From Planctomycetaceae bacterium (GTDB lineage: Bacteria; Planctomycetota; Planctomycetia; Planctomycetales; Planctomycetaceae): a stretch of DNA of 46,638 nucleotides. The stretch spans positions 1 to 46,638 of the forward strand of contig JAJDEI010000236.1 in NCBI GenBank assembly GCA_029259845.1, read 5' to 3'. Of the stretch, positions 44,532 to 46,638 are shown in pieces (positions within the stretch are counted from its first letter, which is position 1; each line of letters begins with the position of its first letter). The notes beneath the pieces are model-generated. The model worked only from the letters and a program-made list of their open reading frames with translations, did no database searches and was not told the origin of the DNA. Both the position numbers and the translations under genes were made by a program.

Positions 44532-46394
44532 ATGTCTCCTGAGTTCATCCGTAACTTCTCAATCGTCGCCCACATTGACCACGGCAAGAGCACGCTGGCC
44601 GACCAGTTGCTGCTCCGGACCGGTGCCATCACCGAACGGGAGTTCAAGGAGCAATTGCTCGATGACCTCGACGTCGAACGCGAACGCGGCATCACCGTCA
44701 AAGCCCGGGCGGTGGCGATTGACTACATCCCCGATGCGGAGCGCTGGCCCGGTTTAGCCGCACATTTGAAATGTGCGGCTAAACCGGGCAAGCCGCCCAC
44801 GTTCGAACTCAATCTGATCGACACCCCCGGGCACGTCGATTTTCATTACGAAGTCTCCCGGTCCCTCGCCGCGTGTGAGGGGGCACTGCTGCTCGTCGAC
44901 GCCTTTCAGGGCGTGCAAGCGCAGACGGTGGCCAATGCATACGCCGCCGTCGAAGCCGGGCTCGAAATCGTCCCGGTCATCAACAAAATCGACCTGCCGG
45001 TCACACGCATCGACGAAGTCCTCGACGAGATCGAAACCGTCATCGGCCTCGACGCGACCGACGCTTTGATGGTCTCCGCCAAGCAGGGCATCGGCATCGA
45101 GGAGGTGTTCGAGGCGATCATCACTCGCATCCCGCCGCCTCAGGGGGACCCCAAAGCACCGCTGCGGGCACTCGTCTTCGACAGCAAATACGACACGTTC
45201 CGCGGCGTTATCACGTACGTGCGGATCATGGAAGGCACGCTCAAAAAGGGGGAGAAAATCCGTTTCATGAAGGGCGGGACCGTTCACGACGCGCTCGAAG
45301 TCGGTCGCTTCCGTCCCGGCATGGAACCGTGCAACTCCCTCGGTCCAGGACAGACCGGATACGTCATCACCGGCGTCAAGGAGGTCGTCCACGTGCATGT
45401 GGGTGATACGCTGACGATGCAGGGAGAACAAGCCGCTGTTGCGCTGCCCGGTTACAAGCAGCCGCAGCAGATGGTCTTTTGCGGCATGTATCCCACCGAC
45501 GCGACCGACTTCGAGAAGCTCCGCGAGGAACTCGAACGCATGTCGCTCAACGACGCCAGCTTCTCGTTTTCGCCGGAGACGAGCGACGCCCTCGGCTTCG
45601 GGTTTCGCTGCGGGTTCCTGGGCATGCTGCACATGGAGATCATCCAGCAGCGGCTCGAACACGAAGCGGACGTCGGCCTCATCCAGACCGCGCCCAACGT
45701 GACTTACGAGATCAAGAAACAGCGCACCGGCGAGGTGCTGCACATCGACAACCCGGTCGATGTCCCGGAATCCGGGGACATCGAGGAGTTCCGCGAGCCG
45801 ATCGCCCGGGTGAACTTCATTCTCCCCTCGTCGAACATCGGCATCATCATGCAGCTTTGCGAGGACCGCCGCGGCACCTACAAGGCGACCGAATACCTCG
45901 GCCCCGACCGCGCCCAACTCATCTACGAACTGCCGCTCGCCGAGATCATCTATGACATGCACGACAAGCTCAAGTCCGCCACCCGCGGCTACGGCACGAT
46001 GGACTACGACATTATCGGCTTCCGCCCGGCGGACCTCGTCAAACTGGACATCATGGTCAAAGGGGTCAAGGTCGAAGCCCTCGCCATGATCGTGCACCGC
46101 GACTTCGCCGAACGCCGCGGCCGCCAACTGGTCAAACGTCTCAAGAAAGAGATCAGCAAACACCAATTCGAAATCGCCCTCCAGGCCGCCATCGGCACCC
46201 GCGTCATCGCCCGGGAGACCATCTCCGCCCTCCGCAAGAACGTCACCGCCAAATGCTACGGCGGCGACATCACCCGCAAACGCAAGCTCCTCGCCAAACA
46301 AAAAGAGGGCAAAAAACGCATGAAGCAATTCGGCCAGGTCGAGATCCCCCAGAAAGCGTTCCTGAGCGTGCTGGAAGCGGGGAACGAGGAGTAA
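44532..46394 (+). CDS. lepA: Elongation factor 4 (LepA) with an in-frame palindromic insertion
   Basis: A 620-residue translational GTPase: G1 AHIDHGKST, switch I RERGITVKARA, G3 DTPGH, G4 NKID, then domains II-V and the LepA-specific C-terminus (RKNVTAKCYGGDI ... GKKRMKQFG). LepA remobilises stalled ribosomes. Between switch I and G3, where other LepA proteins have a short turn, residues 71-88 form an insert including GLAAHLKCAAKP, encoded by the palindrome 44747-44789. The frame is intact, so the protein is probably functional. ATG 44532 gives the family start; no ribosome site is evident. Confidence 0.97.
   Translation: MSPEFIRNFSIVAHIDHGKSTLADQLLLRTGAITEREFKEQLLDDLDVERERGITVKARAVAIDYIPDAERWPGLAAHLKCAAKPGKPPTFELNLIDTPGHVDFHYEVSRSLAACEGALLLVDAFQGVQAQTVANAYAAVEAGLEIVPVINKIDLPVTRIDEVLDEIETVIGLDATDALMVSAKQGIGIEEVFEAIITRIPPPQGDPKAPLRALVFDSKYDTFRGVITYVRIMEGTLKKGEKIRFMKGGTVHDALEVGRFRPGMEPCNSLGPGQTGYVITGVKEVVHVHVGDTLTMQGEQAAVALPGYKQPQQMVFCGMYPTDATDFEKLREELERMSLNDASFSFSPETSDALGFGFRCGFLGMLHMEIIQQRLEHEADVGLIQTAPNVTYEIKKQRTGEVLHIDNPVDVPESGDIEEFREPIARVNFILPSSNIGIIMQLCEDRRGTYKATEYLGPDRAQLIYELPLAEIIYDMHDKLKSATRGYGTMDYDIIGFRPADLVKLDIMVKGVKVEALAMIVHRDFAERRGRQLVKRLKKEISKHQFEIALQAAIGTRVIARETISALRKNVTAKCYGGDITRKRKLLAKQKEGKKRMKQFGQVEIPQKAFLSVLEAGNEE
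44747..44789. repeat. 43-bp perfect palindrome within lepA coding sequence
   Basis: Arms 44747-44767 and 44769-44789 (21 bp each, cccggtttagccgcacattt-type) are perfect complements around G44768. The core gccgcacattt/aaatgtgcggc is shared with the intergenic copies at 26479-26501 and, with altered flanks, 28590-28622. It is read in frame as part of LepA. Confidence 0.95.
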
Positions 46395-46638
46395 GTGCTT
46401 CGTAAACTGAAGCGTGTCCCACCAACCGCGATCGCGAGTAAGCGTCCGGGGAATCCGTATTGGCGGGGGTGCTGACGTGGGGGCTTTGCAAATCCAATCG
46501 CTAACCCAAGTTCCCCAGTGATTGACGTAAGTGCTTGCCGTGTAACGGTCGGGCTGTGAAAGTCGTCACTACATTTCGGTTGGCTTGAGTTGGCTGGGCA
46601 GGGTCATGCGGAGGTGTCCGAGCAGGATCGCTTGATGA
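46395..46638. other. Window end, no confident gene; possible 3' end of a minus-strand gene
   Basis: On the minus strand from 46638 to a TAG at 46569-46571 a frame reads HQAILLGHLRMTLPSQLKPTEM before the stop (22 residues visible), which could be the C-terminus of a gene that begins outside the window. It is too short to assign. The remaining bases after lepA show nothing. Confidence 0.2.

Noticed and set aside
44754..46328. 524-codon open frame on the minus strand
   Set aside because: Antisense to lepA; composition is that of a codon-bias shadow.

Overview
The window looks like a piece of a planctomycete chromosome (Planctomycetaceae in the broad sense; genus not resolvable from sequence alone). 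The evidence is the gene content: a DUF1559-type pseudopilin with an H-X9-DG motif, two Gfo/Idh/MocA oxidoreductases (one with a Tat signal), a Tat-exported TIM-barrel protein, a Tad-type pilus set, squalene-hopene cyclase, high GC, loose gene packing with long non-coding gaps, and many short palindromic repeats. About 38 protein genes are supported. No rRNA, tRNA or CRISPR array was seen.

Layout. 0.5-8.5 kb: a secreted alpha/beta hydrolase, a YacL-type PIN-TRAM membrane protein, a ComEA-like HhH protein, a KduD-like dehydrogenase, a TIGR04283-like glycosyltransferase, a Tat-exported oxidoreductase and a small membrane protein. 8.6-10.7 kb: folC and a DinB-like protein. 10.9-17.0 kb: a Tad/Flp pilus block on the minus strand, transcribed flp-cpaA-cpaB-cpaC-cpaE, with no tadA/B/C motor genes. 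The 57-residue Flp pilin at 16823-16996 is easily missed. 17.4-22.1 kb: a membrane TPR-type glycosyltransferase, a DPM1-like glycosyltransferase, a DedA-like protein translationally coupled to a Lys/Ala-rich histone-H1-like protein, and a hypothetical protein. 22.6-24.8 kb: squalene-hopene cyclase. 25.1-27.1 kb: a cobalamin riboswitch followed by an H-X9-DG pseudopilin and a DUF6580-like membrane protein, a possible B12-controlled unit. 27.2-32.5 kb: a dicarboxylate/amino-acid symporter, a second oxidoreductase, a small exported protein, a THUMP-like methyltransferase and a CPBP protease. 33.1-37.0 kb: mgtE, rpsI with a long acidic N-terminal extension, rplM and an FHA protein. 38.1-40.6 kb: a RelE/ParE-type toxin-antitoxin pair, threonine synthase and a small membrane protein. 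40.7-44.3 kb: a TIM-barrel protein, then an island of broken genes around a SLOG-YHS fusion, bracketed by a 41-bp direct repeat, then a membrane protein. 44.5-46.4 kb: lepA.

The most striking feature is the population of small palindromic elements. At least six families occur. One 43-bp perfect palindrome lies in frame inside lepA, four palindromes form the C-terminal tail of a glycosyltransferase, and another element lies in the N-terminal coding region of the TPR glycosyltransferase. A ~200-bp MITE-like element with TA target duplication occurs twice, once nested inside an older repeat. With the B12-riboswitch unit, these are the main candidates for undescribed biology.
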